From Aureobasidium sp. EXF-3400 (taxonomy: Eukaryota; Ascomycota; Dothideomycetes; Dothideales; Saccotheciaceae), in contig SWBL01000336.1 of the NCBI GenBank assembly GCA_024195585.1, positions 1-55,818 of the forward strand: a stretch of DNA of 55,818 nt, given 5' to 3'. A program made the translations under genes and the position numbers. Below, one piece after another: positions 10,639-21,298 of the stretch. A model generated the notes under the pieces. It searched no databases, was not told where the DNA came from, and worked only from the letters and a program-made list of their open reading frames with translations. Within the stretch, counting starts at the first letter, position 1; each line of letters starts with the position of its first letter.

Positions 10639-12246
10639 CTATTGGTCACTATGTACAATGTTCCAGACCTGGTTTCCTTGCTCCCACAGATCGTCTTCCC
10701 ATATGTCCGTCTTGCCATCACCCCTCCACCTCTTCACCTCTGTCGACTTCTGTGTACCCCAGTTCACCTCTTCACCTTTGACAAAAGCCGCAAACTGTCC
10801 ATTCCAGTCTCTAAGCCACGATTTTTCCTCCTCTGTCAAGCCGCCAGGAAAGTCAGAGCCCCACAGCCAGATAGGCACGTCGGAGGAATGTGTAACGCCC
10901 CACTCGAGTGGAAGTGTAGCATCAACGCACTTCAAGCGTCGATCGATACGATACCTCAGTACATCTCTCCCAGGTCGGAGTCCACCATTGAACAAAGCAT
11001 TGAAGAATCCCCTTTGGAGATGATGCACTTGTAGATTCGCATAGATCCGCCCAAACAGATCTTGCCAATCTTGGCAGTGTGTCGGCAATTTCCTCTCTGA
11101 GCCACAGTAATGATGCAAGATCTTATCCACGTCGCTCCGAGGGTATTCCGCATAGAGACGTGTACGCAGCGAGTCGAAGGTGTTCTCTGGGGTGCGCCAG
11201 TTTCTATAGACTGTATGCTCGTCTCTGCACTCTCCGCTGAGGAGAGTGATATTACGTTCTTTCATCCTTCGAGAAAAGTCTCCATCATTGATACGAGCAA
11301 ACAGGTCTTGAGGGTAAAACTCGTCATCGGCAACAGGTCTGAACTCCGAGATCTTCATCTCCTGTTGGACGTCCAGAAACCGCTGGTACGGAAGTTCACG
11401 CAGCCTTGCTAACTTGGCAGCATCATCGAGATTGGAGTCGATACCGAGCCTGTCCACAAACTCATCGAACTGGGCCTGATGTTCGCCGAGGGTCTTGGGT
11501 CTGAGTCCTGGACCATTGGACAGCATGATCACTCTGCTGATGATGCGATCTGGAGTGGGGACTCTATATAGCTCATGAGCTAGCTGGTGGAACGTTGAGT
11601 ATGCACCTGCCGAATACCCAGCAACAGTGATGTTATCGGGATCACCCAAGAAGCTTGCAATATGGCGATGCACCCACTCCAGAGCCATTCGTTGATCCCA
11701 GAGTCCCATGTTTCCAAAGCTTGTTTCATCGGTAGAGCCTTCGTCCGCAAAAGCATTTCCTGTTAGGAAGCCGAGTGCATTGAGTCGATATGCTGGAAGA
11801 ACGACTATCGCTCGAAAGGCAGATTCGCCAAGCAGTGGCACCAGAGAAGACGGCTCCCAATTTGCAGTGCCCCATTGCAGAAATCCGCCGTGCAGGTAGA
11901 AGAATACTGGCCAGCCTTTGTTTGGTGCTTCACCAGCAGGTATCCAAATATTCAGGTGCAAGCAGTCCTCATCGAACAAGGATGAATCGACCGGGAGCCG
12001 ACTGGGAGGCTGAGGACAAATCTTGCTACCGCCCGTGTGATGGCCGGGAAGTTCTTTGGTGCCGTAGCTGTAGCCGACGGGGAGTCTACGGGGGCGCCGA
12101 AAGCGATGGGGTCCTGTTGGAGGTAGAGCATAGGGAAGTCCTCCAAAGTAGTGGATAGCTGGGCTGTTGGCTGATGAGATCGTGAGCCCTTTCAGATAGC
12201 CAGCGGAACCTGCATTCAAAACGTGTATCTCTTCACTATACGTCAT
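10639..12246 (-). CDS. Type-B carboxylesterase (alpha/beta hydrolase)
   Basis: Single exon, 535 residues from the Met at 12246. An upstream in-frame Met at 12330 would add 28 residues that look non-conserved, so I prefer the shorter form. Family hallmarks are present: the oxyanion loop YLHGGFLQWGTANW, the nucleophile elbow GYSAGAYS (Ser near residue 210), an acidic segment SGECRDEHTVY, and a late GVTHSSDVPIWLWG that supplies the catalytic His. No signal peptide is evident, so the enzyme is likely intracellular, unlike secreted lipases of this family. It probably cleaves small carboxylic esters. It is divergent from the acyl-CoA ligase at 12659, sharing a 412 bp promoter with several CCCCG boxes, which ties it to the cluster. 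The exact substrate is unknown. Confidence 0.88.
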   Translation of the reverse strand: MTYSEEIHVLNAGSAGYLKGLTISSANSPAIHYFGGLPYALPPTGPHRFRRPRRLPVGYSYGTKELPGHHTGGSKICPQPPSRLPVDSSLFDEDCLHLNIWIPAGEAPNKGWPVFFYLHGGFLQWGTANWEPSSLVPLLGESAFRAIVVLPAYRLNALGFLTGNAFADEGSTDETSFGNMGLWDQRMALEWVHRHIASFLGDPDNITVAGYSAGAYSTFHQLAHELYRVPTPDRIISRVIMLSNGPGLRPKTLGEHQAQFDEFVDRLGIDSNLDDAAKLARLRELPYQRFLDVQQEMKISEFRPVADDEFYPQDLFARINDGDFSRRMKERNITLLSGECRDEHTVYRNWRTPENTFDSLRTRLYAEYPRSDVDKILHHYCGSERKLPTHCQDWQDLFGRIYANLQVHHLQRGFFNALFNGGLRPGRDVLRYRIDRRLKCVDATLPLEWGVTHSSDVPIWLWGSDFPGGLTEEEKSWLRDWNGQFAAFVKGEEVNWGTQKSTEVKRWRGDGKTDIWEDDLWEQGNQVWNIVHSDQ

Positions 12247-12386
12247 AATGTCTGGTTGGAAACAAAAATCGCGAATCGCTCGCTCTTGTTCGGCGAGTTC
12301 CTGAGTCTTGATGTGCTTCTTGCGATACAAAAGACACCTTCAATGTACTAGCTGTTGCGCTACCAAGCTGAGGATTATTTTACGTC

Positions 12387-12518
12387 CCCCGACAGCGGAG
12401 AGAAGTTGCGGTGATGCGTTCGAGATCCCCGCGGACACGCATCCGGGTGGGCTGCTCCACTGGCGGGGCGCGAGAGGGAGGGGATTTGCTTTGACCCGAC
12501 CGCTCCCCGATCTCCCCG
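12387..12518. promoter_or_regulatory. Bidirectional promoter with tandem CCCCG boxes (esterase / acyl-CoA ligase)
   Basis: CCCCG occurs at 12387-12391, 12427-12431 (within CCCCGCGG), 12505-12509 and 12514-12518, with CGGGG at 12464-12468. The last pair reads CTCCCCG-ATC-TCCCCG with a 9 bp period. It lies between divergent genes starting at 12246 and 12659, so it could serve both. Binding by a Zn2Cys6 factor is inferred from the G/C-rich triplets only. Confidence 0.5.
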
Positions 12519-12658
12519 ACCACATCTGGGATTACCATTCCAGTTCTCGTTATACTCAGCCAGGTGACGAGAATGGTATACTACAAAATCCGCAGATTAT
12601 CATCGAGATGTGAGCTAGTGTTTCCACTAACATAGCTTTACTAACACGTTCGTATCCA

Positions 12659-14502
12659 ATGGCTGTCAAACACCCTCGATCTGTTCTCTTCGAGGCACTT
12701 CGTGCCCATGACCAAGGCTCGATCGCCATTGTAGACTCTGCTTCTGGGAAGTGTGTCACTTACGCTTCTCTGTTGAAAGATGTCTCGAGTTTCAAGCATC
12801 AGTTGTTGCGAGATGTTGGCAGAGATGATATCTTTGGCGAGCGCGTGGCATTCATTGTAGAAAACAGTTACAACTATACTGGTCAGACTCTCATCCACTC
12901 AGTCAACCACTGTGTTCATTTGCTTACTTTGACCTAGTCACTCTCTTGGCAATCATTGCATGTAACGCTATTGCTGTGCCTTTGGCCATCTCCTTTCCTG
13001 CGTCTGAACTAAGACATATTATCAACCTCGCTCAGGCGAACGTCCTGCTGGCATCGGACAAATTCTTATCAAGGGCTAAGGAGATGATAGCTGAAGGCCT
13101 GGATTCCTCTCCAAGCCTCCACAATATCCAAGAGATCCTCGCCCGGTCCCAAGAGACTGACATGTGGTATCCTGACGTGCTTGATACCGCACAAGCTGGC
13201 ATCATGTTGTTTACCTCTGGCACTACAGCCAAACCGAAAGGAGTAATGTTGTCTGACGCAACTCTGAGCGCTCAAGCACAGAGTTTGATGGAGGCATGGA
13301 GCTATAGACCTTCTGACCATCTGCTACATGTCTTACCTCTGCATCACATCAATGGCATAGTCAATGCCATCCTCACACCACTACTCAGTGGTGGCTGCAT
13401 TGAGTTCATGTATCCTTTCGACGCAAAAAAAGTCTGGAGACGACTCGCCGCACCCTTCTTGGAGGATGCAGACGTTTTCATTGGGGGAAACATGTCCCCA
13501 TACGGAAGCCCAATTTCGCCAATCACGTTTTTTACCGCTGTTCCTACCATCTGATCGCGTATGCTAGAAGCCTATTCATCGTTGTCCCCCAGGCTTCAGC
13601 CCGCAGGTAGGGAGGCAGTCTCCCGCCAGCATCTTCGGCTCACCATCTCTGGTTCTGCAGCATTACCCAAGCCCATCCGAGATGAGTGGACTGCGCTATC
13701 AGGTGGCAACATCCTGCTTGAGCGATATGGCATGACTGAAGTCGGTATGGCGCTCTCCTGCGGTCTAGATGATCAAGATCGCATCGATGGCTCTGTCGGC
13801 TGGCCTCTTCCATCAGTGCAAGTTCGTCTGGTAGAGACCGACGTTAACGGTGTCCAGACAGTGATTGAGCTCGGCCAGGAGTCTGATCCTATCTCGGGCG
13901 CAGAACGTCAAGGCGAAATACAGTTGTGCGGACCCACCGTGTTCGATGGTTACTGGGACGATCCGCTCACGACTGCGAAGGAGTTTACACAAGATGGCTG
14001 GTTCAAGACAGGCGACATCGCAATTCGCCGCCTCGTGAGCGGCTCCGGCCGAGGACAATCCGGCTCTTGGGCTCAGGGTCCAGCCTACTTCGTACAAGGT
14101 CGACAAAGCGCCGACATCATCAAGACCGGTGGAGAGAAAGTGTCTGCTCTGGAGATCGAGCGAGAGATCCTTTCTCTACCCGAAGTCAGAGAGGTCGCTG
14201 TACTCGGTCTTCCATCACAGATGTGGGGCCAAAAAGTTGTGGCTGTCGTCGTACTATCAAATGACATGCACGGTAAGCTAAGTTGGGAGCTGACAGATCT
14301 GCGAAGAAGTCTGAGAAGTCGTTTGGTTGGGTACAAGATCCCCCAGGATCTCGTCGTAGTGCCGACGATCAAAAGGAACGCGATGGGGAAGATCAACAAG
14401 AAAGAGCTTGCGCATGCCGTGTTCGGCGATGTCGAGAAGATCAGGAGGAGAAGCATAGTTGTGCGTGAGCAACGAATATTGCTAAGACAAGTTGTAGTGT
14501 AG
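12659..14502 (+). CDS. Malonyl-CoA-synthetase-like acyl-CoA ligase, interrupted by in-frame TGA
   Basis: Exons 12659-12881 and 12938-14502 are separated by a 56 bp intron (ACTG|GTCAGA ... CCTAG|TC). The reading frame is that of an ANL-superfamily ligase closest to ACSF3/malonyl-CoA synthetases: P-loop LFTSGTTAKPKG near residue 163, LERYGMTEVGMAL, GWFKTGDIA, the hinge region KTGGEKVSALEIE and the catalytic Lys region RNAMGKINKKEL. Such enzymes activate malonate or methylmalonate with ATP and CoA. Codon 280 is TGA (13552-13554) in the middle of the conserved segment FFTAVPTI-stop-SRMLEAY, where relatives have Tyr. The frame is otherwise open on both sides with no frameshift, and no splice option removes the stop while keeping the conserved block. 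It is therefore a young nonsense allele, a sequencing error or a read-through case. The full frame would be about 595 codons, normal for the family. It shares its promoter with the esterase. Confidence 0.8.
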
Positions 14503-14653
14503 ATATGAAGATAGCTCGAATCCATGGACACGTTTCTGTTGTGTGCGAGAAAAACGGTACGTGTTAACGAGTTCCCGATTGGTGTATATTCTCTTCGAAC
14601 AAGACTTCTGGGTATACTCATTCGACAATGATTGTGTCATGTTATATATACTC

Positions 14654-16488
14654 TCAATTGCTCGCGATTGGTCCACGTATCAGTCGCTCTACCTGTTGAG
14701 CAGCTCCCAACACTTTCTCCTCCTCAAATCTGCGACCTACGAGCTGGAGGCCAATATGATGATCATGCATAGTCTCGAGATCATATAGCTTCTGATTCCA
14801 ATCATCATGGTCATTGCGTGGAACGTAGGCTCCATCCAGCTCGGCATCGATTGTCTTATCAACCCTCCCTGCAGGGAACGACAGCGCTGGGTAGTCGAGA
14901 AAATTGAACACTTTTGTATAGCTTACCCACCGACAGTGGCGATGAGGGACAGCGGTGTGTGGCATTGTCGGAATGAGTAACACATCAACAGGTCGTCCGG
15001 ATGCCGATCGTATGCTGTGCCACTGGTCATGATATGCTTGTTGTGCGGCCACTTTCCTCTTATTCAATTGCCAATATTGATAGACAGAGATTGGAGGGCC
15101 GCGGTCGACAAAGGCTTGTACATGCGGCACGAACGGTTCACCTCCTTCTGCAATGGCGGACCGAACATCCTCACCTCCGTCCGCGGTGTAGTATTCGTCC
15201 TGTCATGGTCAGAGATCAGTTCACTTCCACACTTGAGAACGACGTACCATGATTGCGATGCATTTGCTATGTAGCGATGTGTCCCATTCCACAACTTCAT
15301 GACCTGCGCCTTGTAACTTTGCTACAGTCTCGCGGAATACTCGTGCAATCGGCGGATGCACTTTGACAACCCCATCATCCGGTATCACGCCAATGACAAG
15401 CGATTTGGTTGATGAGTCCTCGGAGACAACGCTCTTCCAAGGCATAGGAGGTAGTTGTGAATCGAGTAGCCACGGCTCTGCTTCAATAACAAGTTTTGTA
15501 ACGAGGATCATAGAACTCAAAGATCGAGTCATTGGACCGACAGCTGACGGTACGTGCTGCTGACCTTCCAAGGATACTTCGACGCCTCGATAAGACATAC
15601 GTCCGCTCTGTTGTGAACATCAGCCATGCGTAATTCGACTACCGACACATGTTCTCACACTGGGTTTGAGACCCCAAAGGCCATTCATATGGCTGGGTAT
15701 ACGGATAGAACCGCCGATATCAGTTCCCCATCCAATTAATGAGCCATGCGAAGCCAAGAGCGCTGCTTCTCCACCCGAGGAGCCTCCAGGGGTATAGTCG
15801 GGATTCATTGGGTGAGTTGTCAGTCCCCACAAAGGGTTCTCAGTTTCGCACCACTGGTAGATATCAGCATCCACTTTAGCATTGTCCATCTGTCTTTGGT
15901 ACCATGATACTCTGTGGCAGATTCGTCTTTGCAAGCACAATCGCACCAAGTCCCTGTAAGATATCCACAAGGAGAGCGTCAGTACTTGCTGGCTTGCCTG
16001 CGCGACCAACATAACCCAGGGTCGAATCCAATCCTTTCAGGTTGAACTGGTCCTTAAGCGAGATGGGAACGCCGTGGAGCGGACCAGCAAGTTGGCCATG
16101 ATCCATCAGATAATCGTCAAGACGCTTTGCCTGCATCAGGGCTTGATCAAAGCATATCTCGGTGAGGCAGTTTGTCTTGATCGCAGTATCAGTATGTGGT
16201 ATATTCAGCTGCTCTCCAACTCACTGACCTTCTCTTGTGCTTGACAGGCTCTTGTCCGACATCAGCCTCAGTGACGGTGAAATAGTTAGAGACTCACCGA
16301 GAGATGTAGGCCCCTATGACATCTTGCGCCGAGAAGTGACCCGACTCCAGCCGCTGCGTCAGGTCCTTAACATTGTCGATGGCCGTGATATCTGATAGCT
16401 TGTCCGGTTCATTTCGATGATAGTGCTGAATTGCTGCGTCGCGAACAGCGAGTTTTGCCGCAACGACTTCCTGCCAGGGTAGACTCAT
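14654..16488 (-). CDS. Amidase-signature family amidase with five introns (amidase 2)
   Basis: Six exons (16298-16488, 16229-16250, 15903-16175, 15659-15853, 15248-15607, 14654-15199) join in frame to 528 residues. Introns are 47-53 bp. What looks like frameshifts in the raw frames are these introns; several carry CTGAT- or CTAAC-like branch points. Exon 2 is a 22 nt micro-exon (RACQAQEK region). The catalytic set is complete: Lys112 in GVPISLKDQ, the PGGSSGGEA loop (Ser187/188) and Ser211 in GTDIGGSIRIPS. It hydrolyses amides in the cytosol. The protein starts MSLPWQEVVAAK, typical of fungal general amidases. It diverges from the dienelactone hydrolase gene at 16961 across 472 bp. It is clearly different from amidase 1 in sequence and exon structure, so the cluster has two separate amidases, perhaps for successive substrates (inference). 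Confidence 0.88.
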
Positions 16489-16604
16489 GCTGATGAGGAT
16501 GAACAGAAGGTATTTTCTTGATTTTTTTTAGAGCCTCTGCTCTACGTGACTGGATTGATCAAGCTCTTGGTGCCATTGTTCACGTCGCCGACGTGTCGAG
16601 ATAA

Positions 16605-16660
16605 GGTCAGCTCCGGGCTCAGCGGGTCGCGAGACGGGGCTGCCGAGGCGTTTCCGGTTT
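16605..16660. promoter_or_regulatory. G/C-rich boxes in the amidase 2 / dienelactone hydrolase promoter
   Basis: Between the divergent starts at 16488 and 16961 lies a compact run of boxes: CTCCGGG at about 16611, CGGGT at 16623 and CGGGG at 16635, followed by GCCGAGG and TTTCCGG. The two CGGG-type boxes are 12 bp apart. This is a weaker relative of the paired CCCCG element found upstream of neighbouring genes. Confidence 0.35.
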
Positions 16661-16960
16661 TTCCGCGAAGTCAACTTGTCCTTACATTTTGTGTTGACCC
16701 CACAGATTCAACACGTGCATCCAAATATAATGTATCCGACGTTCATATGAAGTTGTGTTATCAAGGTAAGCGCTGTGGCGTTCGTAAACTGCAAGCCCTC
16801 GGGTTGACTCATCCGGATAAGATCACGAAAGTCCGTCCTAAATCCTTTGCCTTATCCTTGAACATTGTTAAAAAGCTCGCAGCCTTCCAACACTCGGCGA
16901 TTCGAAACACTTCGCGAAATTTTCGAGCGTCATCCTCACTTTCTGCACGATCAAGTTTCC

Positions 16961-17976
16961 ATGGATCCAGTTCTCGCTAAACCGACCAGCGCTTGCTGCG
17001 TCACCGACGACTCGTCATATCACTCCGACGACCCTCAGTCGAAACTGCAGCAGATTGGTGGAGTAGAAACCTATGTTTCTACCCCAGATGCTGCTAAATC
17101 CAATGGCAATATCCTGCTGTTCTTCCCAGATGCGTTTGGGCTGTGTGCGAAAAATTACCTCGTAATGGACACGTTTGCCGCCCTCGGGTATCTGGTTCTG
17201 GGCGTCGACTACTTCATGGGCGTACGCATAAGCATTCTTGCGCCCAGTACATGTGTATCCTAGCTGACGGATCTTGCGATTATAGGATTCAGTGTTAAAG
17301 CATACAACAAACCCACTGAACGATCCGACTTTCGATCTGAAGACGTGGAGCCAGAGACATTACAAGTCTTCTGAAGAAGTCGCTGAGAAATGGGTGGCAG
17401 AGGTTTCCTCCAGGTATGGGAACAAGGAAGGTGTCAAGTTTGCATGTGTCGGATACTGGTGAGTTTTTGATGTCTCGCAGGGCGGTACGATCTTTTAATT
17501 GGTTTAGCTGGGGTGGTCGCTTTGTCTGTCAACAACTGTCGAAGAACGGCATCTGCAGTGTAGGAGCCATGGCTCATCCATCTTTCATGAACGAAAGTAA
17601 TGTTTCCGGAGTCGCTGGTGAGTACAACAGCAAGGACGTTATGGACTTGAGACTGATTCAGCCGTCAAACAGCTCCTGTGTATATTGTCGCGCCAAACAA
17701 GGATTCACTCTTCATGCCTGAGCAACGCACTAGGACCGTGGAGATTCTGGCGAACAACGAACAGCAGTTCAACATGCAGATAATCTCCGGCGTCAGTCAT
17801 GGCTTCGCAGTAAGTCTCTCTTCTCATCAATATGCGATATCGAACACTGGTACTGACCGACTCAGACGCGGAGTCATCCAGATGATCCATTGGCAGATTG
17901 GGCATCGAGAAAGGTTTTTGAAAGCTTCGCTGGATGGTTTGATTTCTGGTTGTCGCATAAGGGCCAGATTGCGTAG
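16961..17976 (+). CDS. Dienelactone hydrolase family protein
   Basis: Five exons (16961-17221, 17286-17458, 17508-17617, 17673-17809, 17866-17976) give 263 residues, close to the usual 240-260. The catalytic triad of the family is fully visible: Cys145 in GYCWGGRF, Asp192 in APNKDSLF and His224 in GVSHGFA, with spacings (47 and 32) close to those of bacterial dienelactone hydrolase. The Cys codon itself is split by the second intron (TG|C). The classical reaction opens dienelactone to maleylacetate downstream of catechol ring cleavage, but many fungal members are general carboxylic ester hydrolases. The predicted protein lacks a signal peptide. It is divergent from amidase 2. A DLH family gene also sits in the Fusarium FDB locus (recalled knowledge), which supports cluster membership. 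Confidence 0.9.
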
Positions 17977-18443
17977 GAAACTACGGACCGCGACTGAACA
18001 CCGTACAAGGTCTGAACGGGTCTGTCACTGTGATGCGTACAGGTCATAGAGCTTGTGAGTCGCTGATACATAGAAGCGTTCTCAGAATGTGACTCGGTGT
18101 GTACCAATGACTCAATTTAGTGTCTGACTATCATCAGAATTCAACTTGTACGTCAATGGCTGTTCACATCCAGCGTTCATTAATCGGTATCGTGGCTGTT
18201 CATTCATCTGTGCTGTTGTGGCAGTTGAGTTGGGAAAGCAACGCGCGAGCTGGCTAAAAGGTGGGGCACGGTATACAGTTTATTCGATGACGCGGGCGTT
18301 GGGACTAACGGCTCGCCCAGACCTGGTCTTTGGGAAACGTCTGTTCCTTCGAGCGGTTTGTGTCTCAAGTCCGTGCGGACTGAGTTAAAGAGGATGGGCT
18401 GCCGTCCGTGATTTTCTGATCTGCGATCATCTCCTGCCGAGCC
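17977..18443. other. Intergenic, no gene recognised
   Basis: The 467 bp between the dienelactone hydrolase stop and the SAT4-type start contain only short frames (for example 18146-18388) without recognisable features. No paired CCCCG element is present. Confidence 0.5.
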
Positions 18444-19709
18444 ATGACTCCTGGTGATGTTATCGCGACCATCACCTATGTCTGTTTAGCGGTTTCGTGT
18501 GTGTCTGTGTCCTTGAGGATAGTAGTCAGGTACAAATGGCTTGACGCTGGACTTAGGTTGGATGATTGGTTCATGATTGCAGCGCTGGTGAGTTCGTTCT
18601 ACTCCTAAGATCATGCAGCCAGTCATCTTTATGCTTAGACCACGATTGAAAGCTGCTAACCCATTGTCGAATGCAGGGATGGTACCTTTTCTTCTGCGCT
18701 TTCATCATAACCCTTACAATCATCGAAAACCGAAATTCTGTCTTGACCGAACCCGTCGCCAACTTATTTTTACTAGTGAGCCTTGGAACCCTTCTTAACA
18801 AACCTTCCGACATACACTGACAGATGATATCTCAAGATTCTTGCTTTGGCGGAAGCTATGTTCATGCTCACGTCCATCGCGCTGAAGTTCTCGTTGATGA
18901 TCTTCTTTCGCCAGTTTATCTTTGAGCGCACACAACGCAATCTTATGACACTCGTAACGGCATTCTATTGCATCATCTCAGCAGCAAGCTTCTTCCTCGC
19001 TATCTTTCCATGTGGTGCGCCTATTCATTTAGCCAGAAAACGAATCGAAAATCAGTGCGTGCCGCCGGCCATCTGGAATGGTCTCCTGTACACCCACGGT
19101 ACCACTTCAGCGCTTTCAGATTGGATCTTCGCTTTGTTGCCGATACTGGTCCTATGGAAATCATCTATGCCAGCGAGGACAAAGTTTGGAGTGACCTTGC
19201 TCATGGTTCTGGCGGTCTGTGGATCGCTGTGCGCGGTATTAAGAACAATATATACTGGGTCGCTGGATTTCGACGAACGCGACTACGACGCCGACAACGA
19301 GTCGAACTATTACCATACCACTGCTTTGGTTTTCAATGTGGCAGTGCTGGAGATGGGAATTGGGATTACGGCAGCTTCTGTAGCTTGTCTGATGCCCTTG
19401 TTCAGGCAATGTGCAGGGTGGGGCCGGCGACATCTGACTGTAAGGTCTCCACGGAATGATCTTGAGGGAAGGGATGAGGAAGGTGTTGTGATGACTATGG
19501 GCGATACAAGCTCGAAACAAGGGAGGAAATGCAGCTTTTCTCGTCTCTACGGTGAATCGTCACGGTCTGGAAACCTAGACATGGAAATGTTGGGCATCCT
19601 GCCCTCTCTCAATTCGTCGACAGGAGAGGTCACGGGTGAAGTTTCTCACGAGGCCGAAGTGCTTGATCATCAAAAGAGTAGCTTCAGAAACGTAGAGATC
19701 GTACCTTAG
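18444..19709 (+). CDS. SAT4 / rhodopsin-domain seven-helix integral membrane protein
   Basis: I assemble three exons (18444-18587, 18677-18775, 18837-19709) into 371 residues. The start MTPGDVIATITYVCLAVSCVS opens directly into the first helix, followed by the family hallmark RLDDWFMIAA. Further helices are visible (SIALKFSLMIFFRQFI, LMTLVTAFYCIISAASFFLAIF, SDWIFALLPILVLW, FGVTLLMVLAVCGSLCAVL, ALVFNVAVLEMGIGITAASVACL). A hydrophilic tail of about 90 residues follows. The acceptor of intron 2 is uncertain: the nearer CTGACAG gives the wrong frame, whereas TCTCAAG at 18836 keeps frame with a CTGAC branch point 16 nt upstream. SAT4/PTH11-like proteins are fungal membrane proteins, some acting as GPCR-like surface sensors; ligands are mostly unknown. 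Its place inside the cluster suggests, but does not show, a sensing role. Confidence 0.8.
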
Positions 19710-20034
19710 GTCATGATGCGTGGTCCTTCTTATCACAGCCGTCCCAAACCTCCAAGATTCTGCTGTTACCACCGCTAAGGTACTACCCACCCCTGGCTTT
19801 ATCGCCACTCAGACCATCGAAACCCGCCCCGAGGCAGCCACGCAAGCGACTAAGACCGATAGGCTGACCGATGAGGCATTCGAGCGGTGAGGAATTTGGT
19901 GAGGATGAGCGAGATTGACTCACTAAGTCTGTCTGATTCGATCGAGTCAAGCAGATTCTCAACTTCGATGAGTCTACGTCAAGGCGCTTCGCAGCGGTTG
20001 GTCCATAAGTAATCTTGCTTGACAACAGCGCTAC
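19710..20034. other. Convergent 3' intergenic region
   Basis: This 325 bp lies between the stop of the SAT4-type gene and the stop of the minus-strand dehydrogenase. It carries no recognisable gene. It presumably holds both polyadenylation regions. Confidence 0.5.
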
Positions 20035-21076
20035 CTAATCGGAACTCCGAGAACATACCATCGTCAAAGTATTCGATTTAGCTGCTAGCAGCTTCATCAA
20101 GACTGATTCTCTCTCAGACATCGTCTTCGTCCAGTCCACCGTCTGCAAGTGGCTCTTGACCTGTTGCTGGAGGCTAGACAAACTGTCTTCGTTCCAATCG
20201 AAACGATGCAGAAGTATGTCCTCCTCCCAACCCCTGATGGCTGGACCAAGTCGATCGATGCGGTTGTCAAAGCCCTCAGATCCTCCGCCACCTCCCAAAG
20301 CGTTGGTTGTAATTGGACCTGTAAGTGCCCAGCGCAGCCCAGGTCCTGATGTCACCGCCGCATCTAGATCCACCGCCGAAACAATCCCACGACTAACAAG
20401 ACTGTAGGCCTCGTTGTTGATCGCAGCTTGGAGGCGGTTTGCGACGAATCCAGGAATCTCTTGCCGGAGATGTATAGGTCTCTTGCCTAGAAATCTGTAG
20501 AAGTCCAAGGTAGTCTCGATAGTTTCAGGACTGGTAGAAGGGTGAGGAACAACCTCAACTAGAGGTATCAGGTGTGGAGGGTTGAAAGGATGTCCGACAA
20601 GAACTCGACTAGGATCATTCTGGCAGCGCCCGATGAAAGCTGAAGATGGTAGACCAGAGGACGAGGATGCAATGACCACACCCCTTCTGGTATGCTTATC
20701 GAGTGTCTCAAATAGGCCCTGCTTCCATTCAACACGCTCCGGTCCGTTCTGCAAGAGGAATTCGCTCGTTAGCACTGCAGAGTCAAACCAGAATAGCAAC
20801 ATCAAGTCGCAATGAACTCACTTCTTGTACAAAATCGGCTTCTGCCAGTCTCGGAACCACATCCTCCACAAACTCGTAGTTCTTTGCAAGCTCAGGATAG
20901 TCCGTCGCAGCTACCGAAGGCCAAGCATCTGATAGGTACTGTTCGAATCGTTCTTGTGCGTCTTCAGCAGGATCGGTGATAATGACTTTGAGGCCCCGTG
21001 AGAGGAAGAGCACCGCCCAGCTCATTCCAATCACACCACAACCAATGACAACAACTGTACGAATATTTTGTGACAT
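20035..21076 (-). CDS. 3-hydroxyacyl-CoA dehydrogenase family enzyme, lambda-crystallin / carnitine-dehydrogenase type
   Basis: Two exons (20822-21076 and 20035-20748), with a 73 bp intron (GAA|GTGAGT ... TTGCAG|AAC), encode 322 residues. I start at MSQNIRT (21076) because the Rossmann strand VVVIGCGVIGMSWAVLFLSRG follows immediately; an upstream Met at 21133 would put 19 unlikely residues in front. The active-site motif HPFNPPHLIPLVEVVP carries the catalytic His, and the C-terminal helical domain (GFVANRLQAAINNEAYSLVSRGIVSAVDLDAAV) is complete. The length and HPFNPPHLIPLVE fit the L-gulonate 3-dehydrogenase/lambda-crystallin/L-carnitine dehydrogenase branch rather than mitochondrial beta-oxidation HADH. 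It would oxidise a 3-hydroxy acid or acyl group with NAD. It is divergent from the CoA-transferase, sharing a 468 bp promoter. Confidence 0.88.
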
Positions 21077-21298
21077 GATTGGAGGAGGTGCCACAGAAGA
21101 GTCCAGAGATATCCACGACACACAATCTTGCAAGCAGCGAACTACAAGTCGAGCGCATCGAGTTTACATATCTACCCTCATCCATGAAGATGTGTTGTTT
21201 GGTATCAGGACTCTGCACGGATGTATATCGGTAAGGCGGAAGTAGGTAACCGTCAACGTAACAAGCATTGTGGCAGCAGTATCGTGTCGGCTGAGTTG

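Noticed and set aside
13528..13567. Intron covering the TGA in the acyl-CoA ligase
   Set aside because: Candidate donor/acceptor pairs are too short, out of phase or delete the conserved FFTAVPTI/SRML segment.
14654..16488. Amidase 2 as a frameshifted pseudogene
   Set aside because: All apparent frame breaks coincide with 47-53 bp GT..AG introns; joining exons yields an intact 528-residue enzyme.
18781..18836. CTGACAG at 18823 as acceptor of SAT4 intron 2
   Set aside because: It leaves the third exon out of frame and hits a stop; the acceptor at 18836 restores the membrane helix.
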